Position numbers and translations under genes: made by a program
Part shown: one piece after another, positions 23,338-30,108 of the stretch
How the letters are laid out: each line of letters begins with the position of its first letter
How positions within the stretch are numbered: position 1 is the stretch's first letter
Origin: Rhodobacteraceae bacterium UBA6273
Lineage (GTDB): Bacteria > Pseudomonadota > Alphaproteobacteria > Rhodobacterales > Rhodobacteraceae
Reading direction: 5' to 3'
Assembly (NCBI GenBank): GCA_002440625.1
Contig: DJUV01000193.1
Location: 1-30,108 of the forward strand
DNA length: 30,108 nt
Notes under the pieces: model-generated
Databases searched by the model: none
What the model saw: the letters and a program-made list of their open reading frames with translations, nothing else
What the model was told of the DNA's origin: nothing

Positions 23338-23752
23338 CGCTTGTTCCTTTGCCCCGGAAAGGCAGCTGCCCCGTCAGCGCCAGCGAGACGAGGAAGAAGG
23401 CCACCATCGCCATCGGCAGCACGAGAAGCGCCTGCGCCCAGAGATCGGACATGCCCGCCCCGATCGCTGCGCGCAGCGCCAGCTTGTTGAGAAAGAAGAG
23501 CGCCGCATAGGCGAGGATGTAAAGCGGCAGCCGGCGGAAGCCCCGGGTGCGGAACACGATCTTGCCGTGGGTGCCGAAGTTCCAGAGGACGCCAACGACA
23601 TAGGACAGCGCCAGCGCCAATTGCCAGTCCAGCCCGACGATGCGGAGGAAGAAGGCATAGGCGAGAAAGCCGAAGATCGTGTTCAGGACGCCGACCACGA
23701 GGAACTTGAGGAAACGCCAGAGATCGGGGCGCGATTGCAGCGTGGCGATCAT
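23327..23752 (-). CDS. GtrA family membrane protein (putative polyprenyl-phosphate-sugar flippase)
   Basis: 141 residues with four transmembrane helices, the exact architecture of GtrA (PF04138). The opening FLKFLVVGVLNTIFGFLAYA and the loop WNFGTHGKIVFRTRG are diagnostic. GtrA proteins are thought to move undecaprenyl-phosphate sugars across the inner membrane so that periplasmic GT-C enzymes can use them. The partner GtrB-like enzyme is probably the plus-strand gene at 15938. The start overlaps the upstream epimerase stop by four bases (ATGA) and the stop overlaps the next start by 11, so the minus-strand genes form one translationally coupled operon. Confidence 0.92.
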   Translation of the reverse strand: MIATLQSRPDLWRFLKFLVVGVLNTIFGFLAYAFFLRIVGLDWQLALALSYVVGVLWNFGTHGKIVFRTRGFRRLPLYILAYAALFFLNKLALRAAIGAGMSDLWAQALLVLPMAMVAFFLVSLALTGQLPFRGKGTSDAD

Positions 23753-24624
23753 GCCGTTACCCCTTCGGTGGCGAGGACGGCGCGGATGCCGCTTTCGATG
23801 GAGTATTCAGGGCGGAATCCGGTTGATGCAAGCCGTGTCACATCGGCTTCGATCAGGGCCGGGTCGTTCGCGGGGCGCGGCCTTGCGCCGAGGCGGATCA
23901 GGTGTCCGCGGTCAAGCGCGCGGGCGAGCGTTCCGATCATCTCGCGCACCTCGACAGCCTTGCCGGACCCGATGTTGACGGGGCCTTCGACGTCGGAGGC
24001 CAGAAGATGGGCGAGCGCTGCGGCCACATCGGCGGCATGAAGGAAGTCGCGTCTTTGCAATCCGTCGGTGCAATCCACCGTCTTGCCGGCGGCCAGACCC
24101 TTCAGGATGTCGCCGAAGAGCCTGCCCTGCGGTTCGCCCGGCCCGTAGATGAAGAAGGGCCGCGCCCAGACGAGCGACACACCGAGCGACCCGGCAAGGC
24201 CGAGCGCGGCGATGCCGGTCCCGGCCTTGGCGGCACCATAGGGCGTGGCGGGCTTCAGGGGCGCGTCCTCTGACAGGCGCCCCGCCCCGGTCCAGTCGTA
24301 TTCGGCGCAGCTACCGACCATGACGGCCCGTTTGCCGCCCCGTGCCGCGAAGGCACGGAGGAGGCGCAGCGAGGCCGTCGCCCAGTCGAGGTTTTCGGGC
24401 GCCGTCATCCGCGCTGTCGGCGCATCATGCCAGGCGAGGTGGATGAGATGCGTGGCCCCTGCCCGTTCGGCCACGCCTTCCGGGTCTTTGAGAAGATCGC
24501 CGGTCACATCGCCACCGGACCGGCTCTGCGTCACGACCTCAAACCCGCGCCGGGCCAGCGGTCCGGCGAGATGCCGTCCGATCAGCCCGGTCGCGCCGGT
24601 GACGAGGACGCGGGGTGCGCTCAT
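23749..24624 (-). CDS. NAD-dependent sugar epimerase/dehydratase/reductase
   Basis: 291 residues, an extended SDR. VLVTGATGLIGRHL gives the nucleotide loop at 10-16; S105 (VGSCAEYDW) and Y129-xxx-K133 (YGAAK) are the catalytic residues. FFIYGPGEPQGRLFGDI and RRDFLHAADVAAAL are typical of nucleotide-sugar SDRs, and VNIGSGKAVEVREMI closes the substrate domain. The size is on the short side, closer to 4-ketoreductases/epimerases than to the about 360-residue CDP-glucose 4,6-dehydratase. Following a C-methyltransferase, reduction of a 4-keto CDP-sugar is plausible. The start at 24624 overlaps the methyltransferase stop (ATGA), and the frame upstream to 24720 is not used. Confidence 0.85.
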   Translation of the reverse strand: MSAPRVLVTGATGLIGRHLAGPLARRGFEVVTQSRSGGDVTGDLLKDPEGVAERAGATHLIHLAWHDAPTARMTAPENLDWATASLRLLRAFAARGGKRAVMVGSCAEYDWTGAGRLSEDAPLKPATPYGAAKAGTGIAALGLAGSLGVSLVWARPFFIYGPGEPQGRLFGDILKGLAAGKTVDCTDGLQRRDFLHAADVAAALAHLLASDVEGPVNIGSGKAVEVREMIGTLARALDRGHLIRLGARPRPANDPALIEADVTRLASTGFRPEYSIESGIRAVLATEGVTA

Positions 24625-25874
24625 GCCGAGATCGTGGTCTCTGGCACGGCGGTCACGAAGCGGGTTCCCTGCCTGCGGAGATCGGCCAGCTGACGGATCA
24701 CCTCGTCCTTCAGATTCCACGGCAGGATCAGCACGAAATCGGGCGCCTTCACCCGCAACAACTCGACATCATAGACCGGGATGCGGCTGCCGGGCAGCAG
24801 CGTGTTCTGCTTCGCCGGATTCTTGTCGACGCAATAGGTGATGAGGTCCGGCCCGATCTTGCAATAGTTCAGAAGCGTGTTGCCCTTGGCCGCCGCGCCA
24901 TAGGCGGCGACCGTCTTGTGCTGGTCACGGGCGCTGTTGAGGAACTGCATGAGCGCCTGGCGCACCGCCTGCACCTTTTCGGCAAAGCCCTGGTAGCCTT
25001 CAGGGCTGTCGAGCCGCGCCGCCGCCTCATCGGCGCGGACCTTGGCAACGCCCGGCTGTTCACTGTGGTTCGCGTCCTTCTGGCAGGCATAGACGCGGAG
25101 CGAGCCGCCATGGGTCGGCAGCTCTTCCACATCAAAGACGCGCAGGCCCTTGTCGGCAAAGACCTTTTCGACGGCGAGAAGCGACAGGTAGGAATAGTGT
25201 TCGTGATAGATCGTGTCGAACTGAACCTCCTGGATGAGGCGCAGGAGATGCGGGAATTCGACGGTATAGATCGCCTCCCCGGTCAGCAGCGTGGCCACAC
25301 CCGCGACGAAATCGTTGATGTCGGGGACATGGGCCAGCACGTTGGCCGAACAGATGAGGTCGGGGCGCCGGCCTTCGTCATGAAGCCGCTTCGCCAGTTT
25401 CTCGCCGAAGAATTCCACGATGGTCGGCACGCCGATCTTTTCCGCCGCCGCCGCGACCGAGCCGGAAGGCTCGACCCCGAGGACGGGGATGCCGGCGGCA
25501 ACGAAGTTCTTCAGCAAGTATCCGTCGTTCGACGCAATCTCGATCACAAGGCTTTTGGACCCGAGATTCAGCCGCCTGGTCATACTCTCGGCATAGCGGC
25601 GGGCATGGGCGAGCCAGCTGTCGGAGAAGGAGGAGAAGTAGGCATAGTCGGCGGTGAAGATCTTGTCCGCCGGCACATCCTCATCAACCTGCACCAGCCA
25701 GCAGGAGGGGCAGACGCGGGTGTGGAGGGTGTACTTCGGTTCCGGTTCATCCTTCCTCGCGAAAGGCACGTAGGAATTGGCCACGGCCGAAAGCCCGAGG
25801 TCAACAAAGGTCATCGGCATTTCGCTGCCGCAATGGCGGCATTTCGGGAATGTGGTCACGCGCATCTCCTGCAT
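24621..25874 (-). CDS. Nucleotide-sugar C-methyltransferase (class I SAM-dependent, zinc-binding)
   Basis: 417 residues in the three-part layout of NDP-hexose C-methyltransferases. An N-terminal zinc domain has CRHC (12/15) and CPSC (55/58). A Rossmann methyltransferase core carries motif I VIEIASNDGYLL (110-121, D117). The C-terminal C-methyltransferase domain has HGGSLRVYAC and AYGAAAKGNTLLNY. Enzymes of this kind add a methyl carbon at C3 of a 4-keto deoxysugar, forming a branched sugar. Two starts are possible, 25874 (AAGGG upstream) and 25865 (directly abutting AGGAG). I prefer 25874, 11 bases after the rfbF stop. The frame continues upstream to 25922, inside rfbF. Confidence 0.88.
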   Translation of the reverse strand: MQEMRVTTFPKCRHCGSEMPMTFVDLGLSAVANSYVPFARKDEPEPKYTLHTRVCPSCWLVQVDEDVPADKIFTADYAYFSSFSDSWLAHARRYAESMTRRLNLGSKSLVIEIASNDGYLLKNFVAAGIPVLGVEPSGSVAAAAEKIGVPTIVEFFGEKLAKRLHDEGRRPDLICSANVLAHVPDINDFVAGVATLLTGEAIYTVEFPHLLRLIQEVQFDTIYHEHYSYLSLLAVEKVFADKGLRVFDVEELPTHGGSLRVYACQKDANHSEQPGVAKVRADEAAARLDSPEGYQGFAEKVQAVRQALMQFLNSARDQHKTVAAYGAAAKGNTLLNYCKIGPDLITYCVDKNPAKQNTLLPGSRIPVYDVELLRVKAPDFVLILPWNLKDEVIRQLADLRRQGTRFVTAVPETTISA

Positions 25875-25885
25875 GAATGCGGCCC

Positions 25886-26656
25886 TTACCAGGTCTTCCA
25901 CGGCGCATTGCCGGTCGCCCAATGCGCCTCAAGCTCCTGCCGTTCGCGGATCGTGTCCATCGGCTGCCAGAAGCCCTTGTGTTCGTAAGCCATCAGCTCG
26001 CCATCGCGGGCGAGGTTCATCAGCGGCGCGCGTTCCCAGATCGTCGCGTCATCCTCTAGGTACTTCGCCACCTTTGGCGACAGGACGAAATAGCCGCCGT
26101 TGATGACGCCACCGTCATCGGCGGGCTTCTCGGAAAACTCGCGCACCTGCGTCTCCCGGATGTCGAGCCGGCCGAAGCGGGCGGCGGGCGGAACCGCGGT
26201 GACGGTCGCCATCCTGCCGTGGCTTTTGTGGAAGGCCAGAAGGCTCGTCACGTCCACGTTCCCGACGCCGTCGCCATAGGTCATGCAGAAGGCTTCCTCA
26301 TCCTTCAGATAAGGCATCACCCGGCGCAGTCGCCCGCCGGTCATGCTGTCCTGCCCGGTGTCGATCAGCGTCACCCGCCACGGCTCGGTCTGGTTGGTGA
26401 TGACCTCTGTGGTGCCCATCTTGAGGTCGAAGGTCACATCGGCGCCGTGAAGGTAGTAGTTCGCGAAATACTCCTTGATGACATAGCCCTTGTAGCCGCA
26501 GCAGATCACGAAATCGGTGATGCCGTGGGCGGCATAGATCTTCATGATGTGCCACAGGATCGGCCTCCCGCCGATCTCCACCATCGGCTTTGGAATGCGC
26601 ACCGTCTCCTCGGCCAGCCGGGTGCCCAGCCCCCCGGCCAGAATGACGCACTTCAT
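25886..26656 (-). CDS. rfbF: Glucose-1-phosphate cytidylyltransferase
   Basis: 256 residues. It makes CDP-glucose from CTP and glucose-1-phosphate, the entry to CDP-linked deoxy and branched sugars. The nucleotidyltransferase signature LAGGLGTRL (6-14) and PKPMVEIGGRPILWHIMK are exact for RfbF, as are CCGYKGYVIKEYFANY, DTGQDSMTGGRLRRV, TYGDGVGNVD, INGGYFVLSP and the C-terminal HKGFWQPMDT and APWKTW. It is the first gene of the minus-strand glycan operon, and GGAAGGAG stands seven bases before the ATG. The usual downstream partner, CDP-glucose 4,6-dehydratase (rfbG), is not in the window. Confidence 0.95.
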   Translation of the reverse strand: MKCVILAGGLGTRLAEETVRIPKPMVEIGGRPILWHIMKIYAAHGITDFVICCGYKGYVIKEYFANYYLHGADVTFDLKMGTTEVITNQTEPWRVTLIDTGQDSMTGGRLRRVMPYLKDEEAFCMTYGDGVGNVDVTSLLAFHKSHGRMATVTAVPPAARFGRLDIRETQVREFSEKPADDGGVINGGYFVLSPKVAKYLEDDATIWERAPLMNLARDGELMAYEHKGFWQPMDTIRERQELEAHWATGNAPWKTW

Positions 26657-26906
26657 CAAACCGCTCCTTCCAAAACCGGGCCGATCGGCCACGGAAATCG
26701 CCCGGCCGACATCTTGTTCCGACCGCCCGCAAACCCCTACGGCCTGCTTGCGGCAGCGTCAGCCCGCGGTTGCCGGGGTAGCACAAAGGCCGCATTTTCG
26801 CTACAGCTATGCCTATGCAGGCCGTTGACGTGACACGGTTTGTCGCCAGTTCCTGCATTGGCTGCCGATCGTTTCGGCGCGCGCTGTTCGGAGGACGTTT
26901 GCCACG
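26657..26906. promoter_or_regulatory. Divergent intergenic region between rfbF and an epimerase gene
   Basis: 250 bases that must contain the promoters for the minus-strand glycan operon and for the plus-strand epimerase. TTGACG at 26825-26830 would fit a plus-strand -35, but no matching -10 lies 16-18 bases downstream. GGAGG at 26890-26894 is the likely ribosome site for the epimerase, with a rather long 12-base spacer. No repeats or RNA folds of note. Confidence 0.3.
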
Positions 26907-27938
26907 ATGAAGATCCTGCTTGTGGGCCACCGGGGCTATGTCGGCCCGGTGGCCGCCGCCCATCTGGTCCGGGCCATTCCCGGCGCGGAAGTGCATGGAA
27001 TCGATGCAAACTGGTTTGACGGCTCCGAGGCGGCAGGCTTTCCCGACGGGGTTTTCGCAAGCCAGCGGCGTGCCGATGTGCGCGACCTGAAGGCGGCGGA
27101 TTTTGCCGGTTACGATGCCGTGGTGGCGCTCGCCGCCGTGTCCAACGACCCCATCGGCAAGGAGTTCGAGGCAGCCACGGCGGATATCAATTCCGAGGCG
27201 GTTCTCGCCGCCGCGCGGGCCGCGAAAGCAGCCGGTGTGAGTCGGTTCGTCTTTGCCAGTTCATGTTCAATGTACGGCTCCGGATCGGACAGTTTCCGCA
27301 AAGAGACCGACACGCTGAACCCGTTGACCGCCTATGCACGGTCAAAAGTGGCGACGGAGGTTGGGCTGCGCCCGATCGCGGGCGACGGCTTCACCATCAC
27401 CGCCTTGCGTTTCGCCACCGCCTGCGGCGCGAGCCCGATGCTGCGGCTCGACCTCGTTCTCAACGATTTCGTCGCGACGGCGCTTCGGACCGGCCGGATC
27501 GAGGTCTTGTCGGACGGCTCGCCCTGGCGGCCCCTGATCCATGTCGAGGACATGGCGCGTGCCATCGAATGGGCGGTCACGCGCGGCGGCGACCGGATGG
27601 TCGAGGTCAATGTGGGGTCGCAGGCCTGGACATGGCAGATCGGGCATTTGGCGAAAGAGGTTGCCGGCGTCCTTGGCGGCGTCGCGGTCGAGGTCAACAC
27701 AAACGCCGCGCCAGACAACCGTTCCTACCGAGTAGATTTCTCGAAATTCGCGGCGCTGGCGCCGGACCACCAGCCGCAGAAGGATTTTTCGGAGGCGGTG
27801 CTTCAGCTTGCCGATGAAGTTCGCGCGATTGATTTCGCCGACCAGTCGGTCCGCGACTCGCGCTTCATCCGGCTCAACGTGCTCAGGGGCCATGTCCGCG
27901 ACGGGCGGCTCGACGGGGAATTGCGCTGGACGCGCTAA
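26907..27938 (+). CDS. NAD-dependent epimerase/dehydratase (extended SDR)
   Basis: 343 residues. Nucleotide loop GHRGYVGPVAA (7-17), acidic end of the second strand GIDANWFDG, VALAAVSNDPIG, the serine strand FASSCSMYG (117-124), and Y143-xxx-K147 in TAYARSK are all intact. RPLIHVEDMARAI and VNVGSQ complete the nucleotide-sugar SDR pattern, so it most likely acts on an NDP-sugar as epimerase, dehydratase or reductase. GHRGYVG differs from the TGHTGFKG loop of CDP-glucose 4,6-dehydratase. Divergent to rfbF and convergent with ccdA (11 bases between stops), it belongs in function to the glycan locus. Substrate unknown. Confidence 0.87.
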   Translation: MKILLVGHRGYVGPVAAAHLVRAIPGAEVHGIDANWFDGSEAAGFPDGVFASQRRADVRDLKAADFAGYDAVVALAAVSNDPIGKEFEAATADINSEAVLAAARAAKAAGVSRFVFASSCSMYGSGSDSFRKETDTLNPLTAYARSKVATEVGLRPIAGDGFTITALRFATACGASPMLRLDLVLNDFVATALRTGRIEVLSDGSPWRPLIHVEDMARAIEWAVTRGGDRMVEVNVGSQAWTWQIGHLAKEVAGVLGGVAVEVNTNAAPDNRSYRVDFSKFAALAPDHQPQKDFSEAVLQLADEVRAIDFADQSVRDSRFIRLNVLRGHVRDGRLDGELRWTR

Positions 27939-27949
27939 ACCTTCGCGGG

Positions 27950-28714
27950 TCAGCCGATCAGCGCAAGCGAGGGGAAGGTCTCGAGAAGCCAGTAGGAAAA
28001 CTGGCTGAAGCCCCCCGTCAGCATCAGAAGGCCGATGGTCCAGAGGAGAAGGCCCATGATCCGCTCGATCCGGACCATGTGGCGCCTCAGGAAGCCGAGC
28101 GCGCCGGTCAGGCGCGGGAAGAAGGCCGCGACCAGCAGGAAGGGAATGCCAAGGCCAAGCGCATAGATCGCGAGCAGGCCAAGGCCGCGGCCGACGGAAT
28201 CGCCCTGGGCCGCGAGCGACAGGATCATGCCAAGCTGCGGGCCGATGCAGGGCGTCCAGCCGAAGGCGAAGGCGAGGCCGAGCACATAGGCGCCGAAGGC
28301 CGATCCGCCCCGGTCGCCGACATCGAGCCGCATCTCGCGGTCGAGAAAGCCGATGCGGAAGATGCCGAGGAAATGCGCGCCGAAGACCATGATGGTGATC
28401 CCGGCGATGAGGTTGAACCAGTCGAGCCACCCTGCGATGAAACGCCCGAAGGCCGAAGCGGCGAAACCGAGAAGCAGGAACACGGTCGAGAGGCCGAGAA
28501 CGAAGAAGGCCGCCGCCACCAGCGTCCGCCACCGCGCTGCGCGGTGGTCGGCATCCTCGGCGGCAAGATCGCGCATCGAAATGCCGCCCATGTAGGCAAC
28601 GTAGGGCGGCACGATCGGCAGGACGCAGGGGCTGAGGAACGACAGGACGCCCGCCAGCAGCGCGATCAGCGCCGCCAGCCCGAAGCCGCCCGTGATGATG
28701 CCGGTCTCCAACAT
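27950..28714 (-). CDS. ccdA: Cytochrome c biogenesis protein CcdA (thiol-disulfide electron carrier)
   Basis: 254 residues with six hydrophobic segments. The two redox cysteines sit in the conserved motifs FLSPCVLPIVPPY (C30) and GWTPCIGPQ (C156). CcdA passes electrons from cytoplasmic thioredoxin across the inner membrane to periplasmic thiol-disulfide proteins, such as CcmG and apocytochrome c partners. FGAHFLGIF and the charged loop DREMRLDVGD lie between the halves. The gene is downstream of rne on the same strand, but a strong terminator separates them, so it should have its own promoter in 28715-28800; the ribosome site is weak. The ATG at 28714 gives MLETGII and leaves a short first segment. 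Confidence 0.93.
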   Translation of the reverse strand: MLETGIITGGFGLAALIALLAGVLSFLSPCVLPIVPPYVAYMGGISMRDLAAEDADHRAARWRTLVAAAFFVLGLSTVFLLLGFAASAFGRFIAGWLDWFNLIAGITIMVFGAHFLGIFRIGFLDREMRLDVGDRGGSAFGAYVLGLAFAFGWTPCIGPQLGMILSLAAQGDSVGRGLGLLAIYALGLGIPFLLVAAFFPRLTGALGFLRRHMVRIERIMGLLLWTIGLLMLTGGFSQFSYWLLETFPSLALIG

Positions 28715-28802
28715 GGATCCGAGGCTTAGCCGATGCCGAGCGTGCCGTCACGGGACAATGCGTCGCGGGTGTTCACAAGAACGTCGGACCTTCCAGAAAG
28801 AC

Positions 28803-28829
28803 GAACGCCGGGCACATGGCCCGGCGTTC
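28803..28829 (-). terminator. Intrinsic terminator of rne
   Basis: An 11-bp perfect stem GAACGCCGGGC (28803-28813) / GCCCGGCGTTC (28819-28829) with a 5-base loop lies 20 bases past the rne stop. On the minus strand the stem is followed by GTCTTTCTGG, a short T-rich tail. This is the clearest terminator in the window. Confidence 0.8.
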
Positions 28830-28848
28830 TGTCATTCCTGCGGCGCCT

Positions 28849-30108
28849 TCAGCGGCCGAGCGACCACCAGCCACGGCGGCGCGGCTTGTTCGCGGTATCC
28901 TCGGCCTCGGCCGGATCGGCCTGCGGGCCGTCCTCGGGCCGGTGCGGTGCGGGTTCCGGCATCGGCACCGGGGCGACGGCCACGGCGGCGCTTTCGGTGA
29001 CAAGCTCGGCCACCGGCTCGGCTACCGCCACGGCCTCGGGCGCCTCGTCGGTCTTCTTCTTGCGCGACCGGCTGGGCTTCGGCTTGGCGTCGGCTTCTGC
29101 CTCCGCGACGGGTTGGGCAGCCTTGGATTCCGCCGGGGCGGCGTCGGCTTTGGGCTTGCGGCTCCGCGACCGCGACTTCGGCTTTTCCGTCACCTCGGCG
29201 GGTGCCTCGGCGACCACGGCCTCGGCGACCGCTTCAGGCGCGGCATCGGAAGGCTCGGCCTTCGACTTCCGGCTGCGCGAGCTGCGGCTGACGCTGCGCT
29301 TCTTCGGTGCCGGCACGCCCTCGACCGGAACCCCGTCGGCAGGCGTTGCCTCGACCGCGGCCTCTTCGCTGTCGGCCTCGGCGCCATCATCCTCGTCGTC
29401 GGTGTCGGACGAACCGGCCTCGGCGCCTTCGTCACGCTGCCCGCCGTTGCCACCTTTCCGCCGACGCCGACGCCGGCGCTTTTTCTTGCGACCGGGTTCG
29501 CCATCACCGGAAGCGGCGGGCTGCGCCTCTTCGGCCTCATCCGCCTCTTCGGAGGCTTCGACGATGTCTTCTTCTTCCTCGGCTTCGGCCTCCGCCTCGT
29601 CCGCGATCCTCAGCGCCTCGACGGAAACGACAGGAGAAGTGACCTCGGGAACGTTGCGCGTTGCCGTCTTGAACTTCTCGATCTCGTAGTCAGGGCTGAC
29701 CAGCGCCGGAACCGCCTCAAGCCGAACAGCCATGCCGTAGCGAAGCTCGATCTGGGCGATATGCTCGCGCTTCTGGTTGACGAGGAAGTTGATGACCGCG
29801 ACCGGCGCTTTCAACAGCACCTCGCGCGAGCGCTTGCGCGTCCCCTCCTCCTCAAGCTGGCGCAGGATCTGCAGCGCCAGGCTGTCGTCGGAGCGAATGA
29901 TGCCGGTGCCGTGGCAATGGGCGCAGGGCTGCGTCGTGGATTCGAGCATGCCGGGGCGCAGGCGCTGGCGGCTCATCTCCAGAAGGCCGAATCCGGAAAT
30001 GCGGCCTACCTGGATACGGGCACGATCGGTCTTCAGCTTGTCCTTCAGCCGCTTTTCGACGGAAGCGTTGTTCTTGCGCTCCTCCATGTCGATGAAGTCG
30101 ATGACGAT
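28849..30108 (-). CDS. rne: Ribonuclease E, C-terminal part (5' end beyond the window)
   Basis: 419 residues are visible and the frame runs off the right edge. The segment opens with IVIDFIDMEERKNN, matching the catalytic DNase-I-like region with the second metal aspartate (D346 in E. coli), then ISGFGLLEMSRQRLRPGM. The zinc-link appears as PCAHCHGTG, and the small domain follows (SLALQILRQLEEEG, VLVNQKREHIAQIELR-like). After about residue 190 of the fragment the chain is disordered. Acidic Glu/Ala runs come first, then a block of seven arginines (KKKRRRRRRRKGG), then three Ser-Arg-Lys-rich stretches spaced by Ala/Glu/Pro linkers. The end is NKPRRRGWWSLGR; in Caulobacter a terminal GWW peptide binds PNPase. 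The protein is the core of the mRNA degradosome. Confidence 0.95.
   Translation of the reverse strand: MVIDFIDMEERKNNASVEKRLKDKLKTDRARIQVGRISGFGLLEMSRQRLRPGMLESTTQPCAHCHGTGIIRSDDSLALQILRQLEEEGTRKRSREVLLKAPVAVINFLVNQKREHIAQIELRYGMAVRLEAVPALVSPDYEIEKFKTATRNVPEVTSPVVSVEALRIADEAEAEAEEEEDIVEASEEADEAEEAQPAASGDGEPGRKKKRRRRRRRKGGNGGQRDEGAEAGSSDTDDEDDGAEADSEEAAVEATPADGVPVEGVPAPKKRSVSRSSRSRKSKAEPSDAAPEAVAEAVVAEAPAEVTEKPKSRSRSRKPKADAAPAESKAAQPVAEAEADAKPKPSRSRKKKTDEAPEAVAVAEPVAELVTESAAVAVAPVPMPEPAPHRPEDGPQADPAEAEDTANKPRRRGWWSLGR

Noticed and set aside
24615..25988. 457-codon plus-strand open frame opposite the C-methyltransferase
   Set aside because: Shadow frame of a GC-rich gene. The minus strand has zinc cysteines, SAM motif and operon overlaps.
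26825..26853. TTGACG as the -35 of a promoter for the plus-strand epimerase
   Set aside because: The hexamer 17 bases downstream is AGTTCC, which does not resemble a -10 box, and neighbouring spacings are no better.
27342..28751. 469-codon minus-strand open frame spanning the epimerase and ccdA
   Set aside because: It crosses two convergent real genes and is Arg/Ala/Pro-rich throughout, typical of a GC-rich shadow.
28733..29689. 318-codon Ser/Ala-rich plus-strand frame
   Set aside because: Antisense of the Ala/Glu/Lys-rich RNase E tail. The serine repeats follow from complementing GCC/GAG-type codons.
1..30108. tRNA, rRNA, CRISPR, insertion-sequence or phage elements
   Set aside because: No cloverleaf-like segment, regular spacer-repeat array, transposase or integrase reading frame, or terminal inverted repeats were found on either strand by eye.

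Overview
The window looks like chromosome from a high-G+C alphaproteobacterium of the Rhodobacterales type. The signs are dense gene packing with many 4-base ATGA overlaps, an RNase E tail ending in a GWW-containing peptide, a small Gly/Asp-rich outer-membrane barrel protein, and a carnitine-to-betaine gene set of the alphaproteobacterial kind with carnitine dehydrogenase fused to a thioesterase. No tRNA, rRNA, CRISPR array, transposase or phage gene was seen.

Left part (1-8.3 kb) is mixed housekeeping. It holds a cut-off squalene/phytoene-synthase-like gene, citramalate synthase (cimA), cysteinyl-tRNA synthetase (cysS), an MmcQ/YjbR-type protein, a lipoprotein, a TPM-domain membrane protein with a zinc-ribbon-like tail, an outer-membrane beta-barrel protein, and a two-gene unit of a short-chain dehydrogenase plus a conserved protein of unknown function.

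The middle (8.3-15.6 kb, all minus strand) is a seven-gene operon for gamma-butyrobetaine/carnitine breakdown. In transcription order it encodes a DUF849/BKACE keto-acid cleavage enzyme (cdhC-like), a GDSL esterase, an L-carnitine dehydrogenase-thioesterase fusion, an acyl-CoA dehydrogenase, a small CxxC SelT/SelW-like protein, an NDP-forming acyl-CoA synthetase and a CaiD-like hydratase. Read as a pathway: gamma-butyrobetaine is activated to a CoA ester, desaturated, hydrated to carnitinyl-CoA, released as carnitine, oxidised to 3-dehydrocarnitine, then cleaved with acetyl-CoA to acetoacetate and betainyl-CoA. The fused thioesterase turns betainyl-CoA into glycine betaine. The esterase and the thioredoxin-fold protein are the unexplained members.

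The right part (15.9-27.9 kb) is a cell-surface glycan locus. A plus-strand pair encodes a GtrB-like GT2 and a large GT-C type membrane protein. It is followed by a gene remnant broken by three apparent single-base losses, each in a short homopolymer run. A convergent minus-strand operon encodes glucose-1-phosphate cytidylyltransferase (rfbF), a sugar C-methyltransferase, an NAD-dependent sugar epimerase/reductase, a GtrA flippase, a second large polytopic membrane protein and an arylsulfotransferase-family beta-propeller. A divergent second epimerase lies beyond it. CDP-glucose 4,6-dehydratase, the usual partner of rfbF, is absent. The window ends with ccdA and the 3' two-fifths or so of rne (RNase E).
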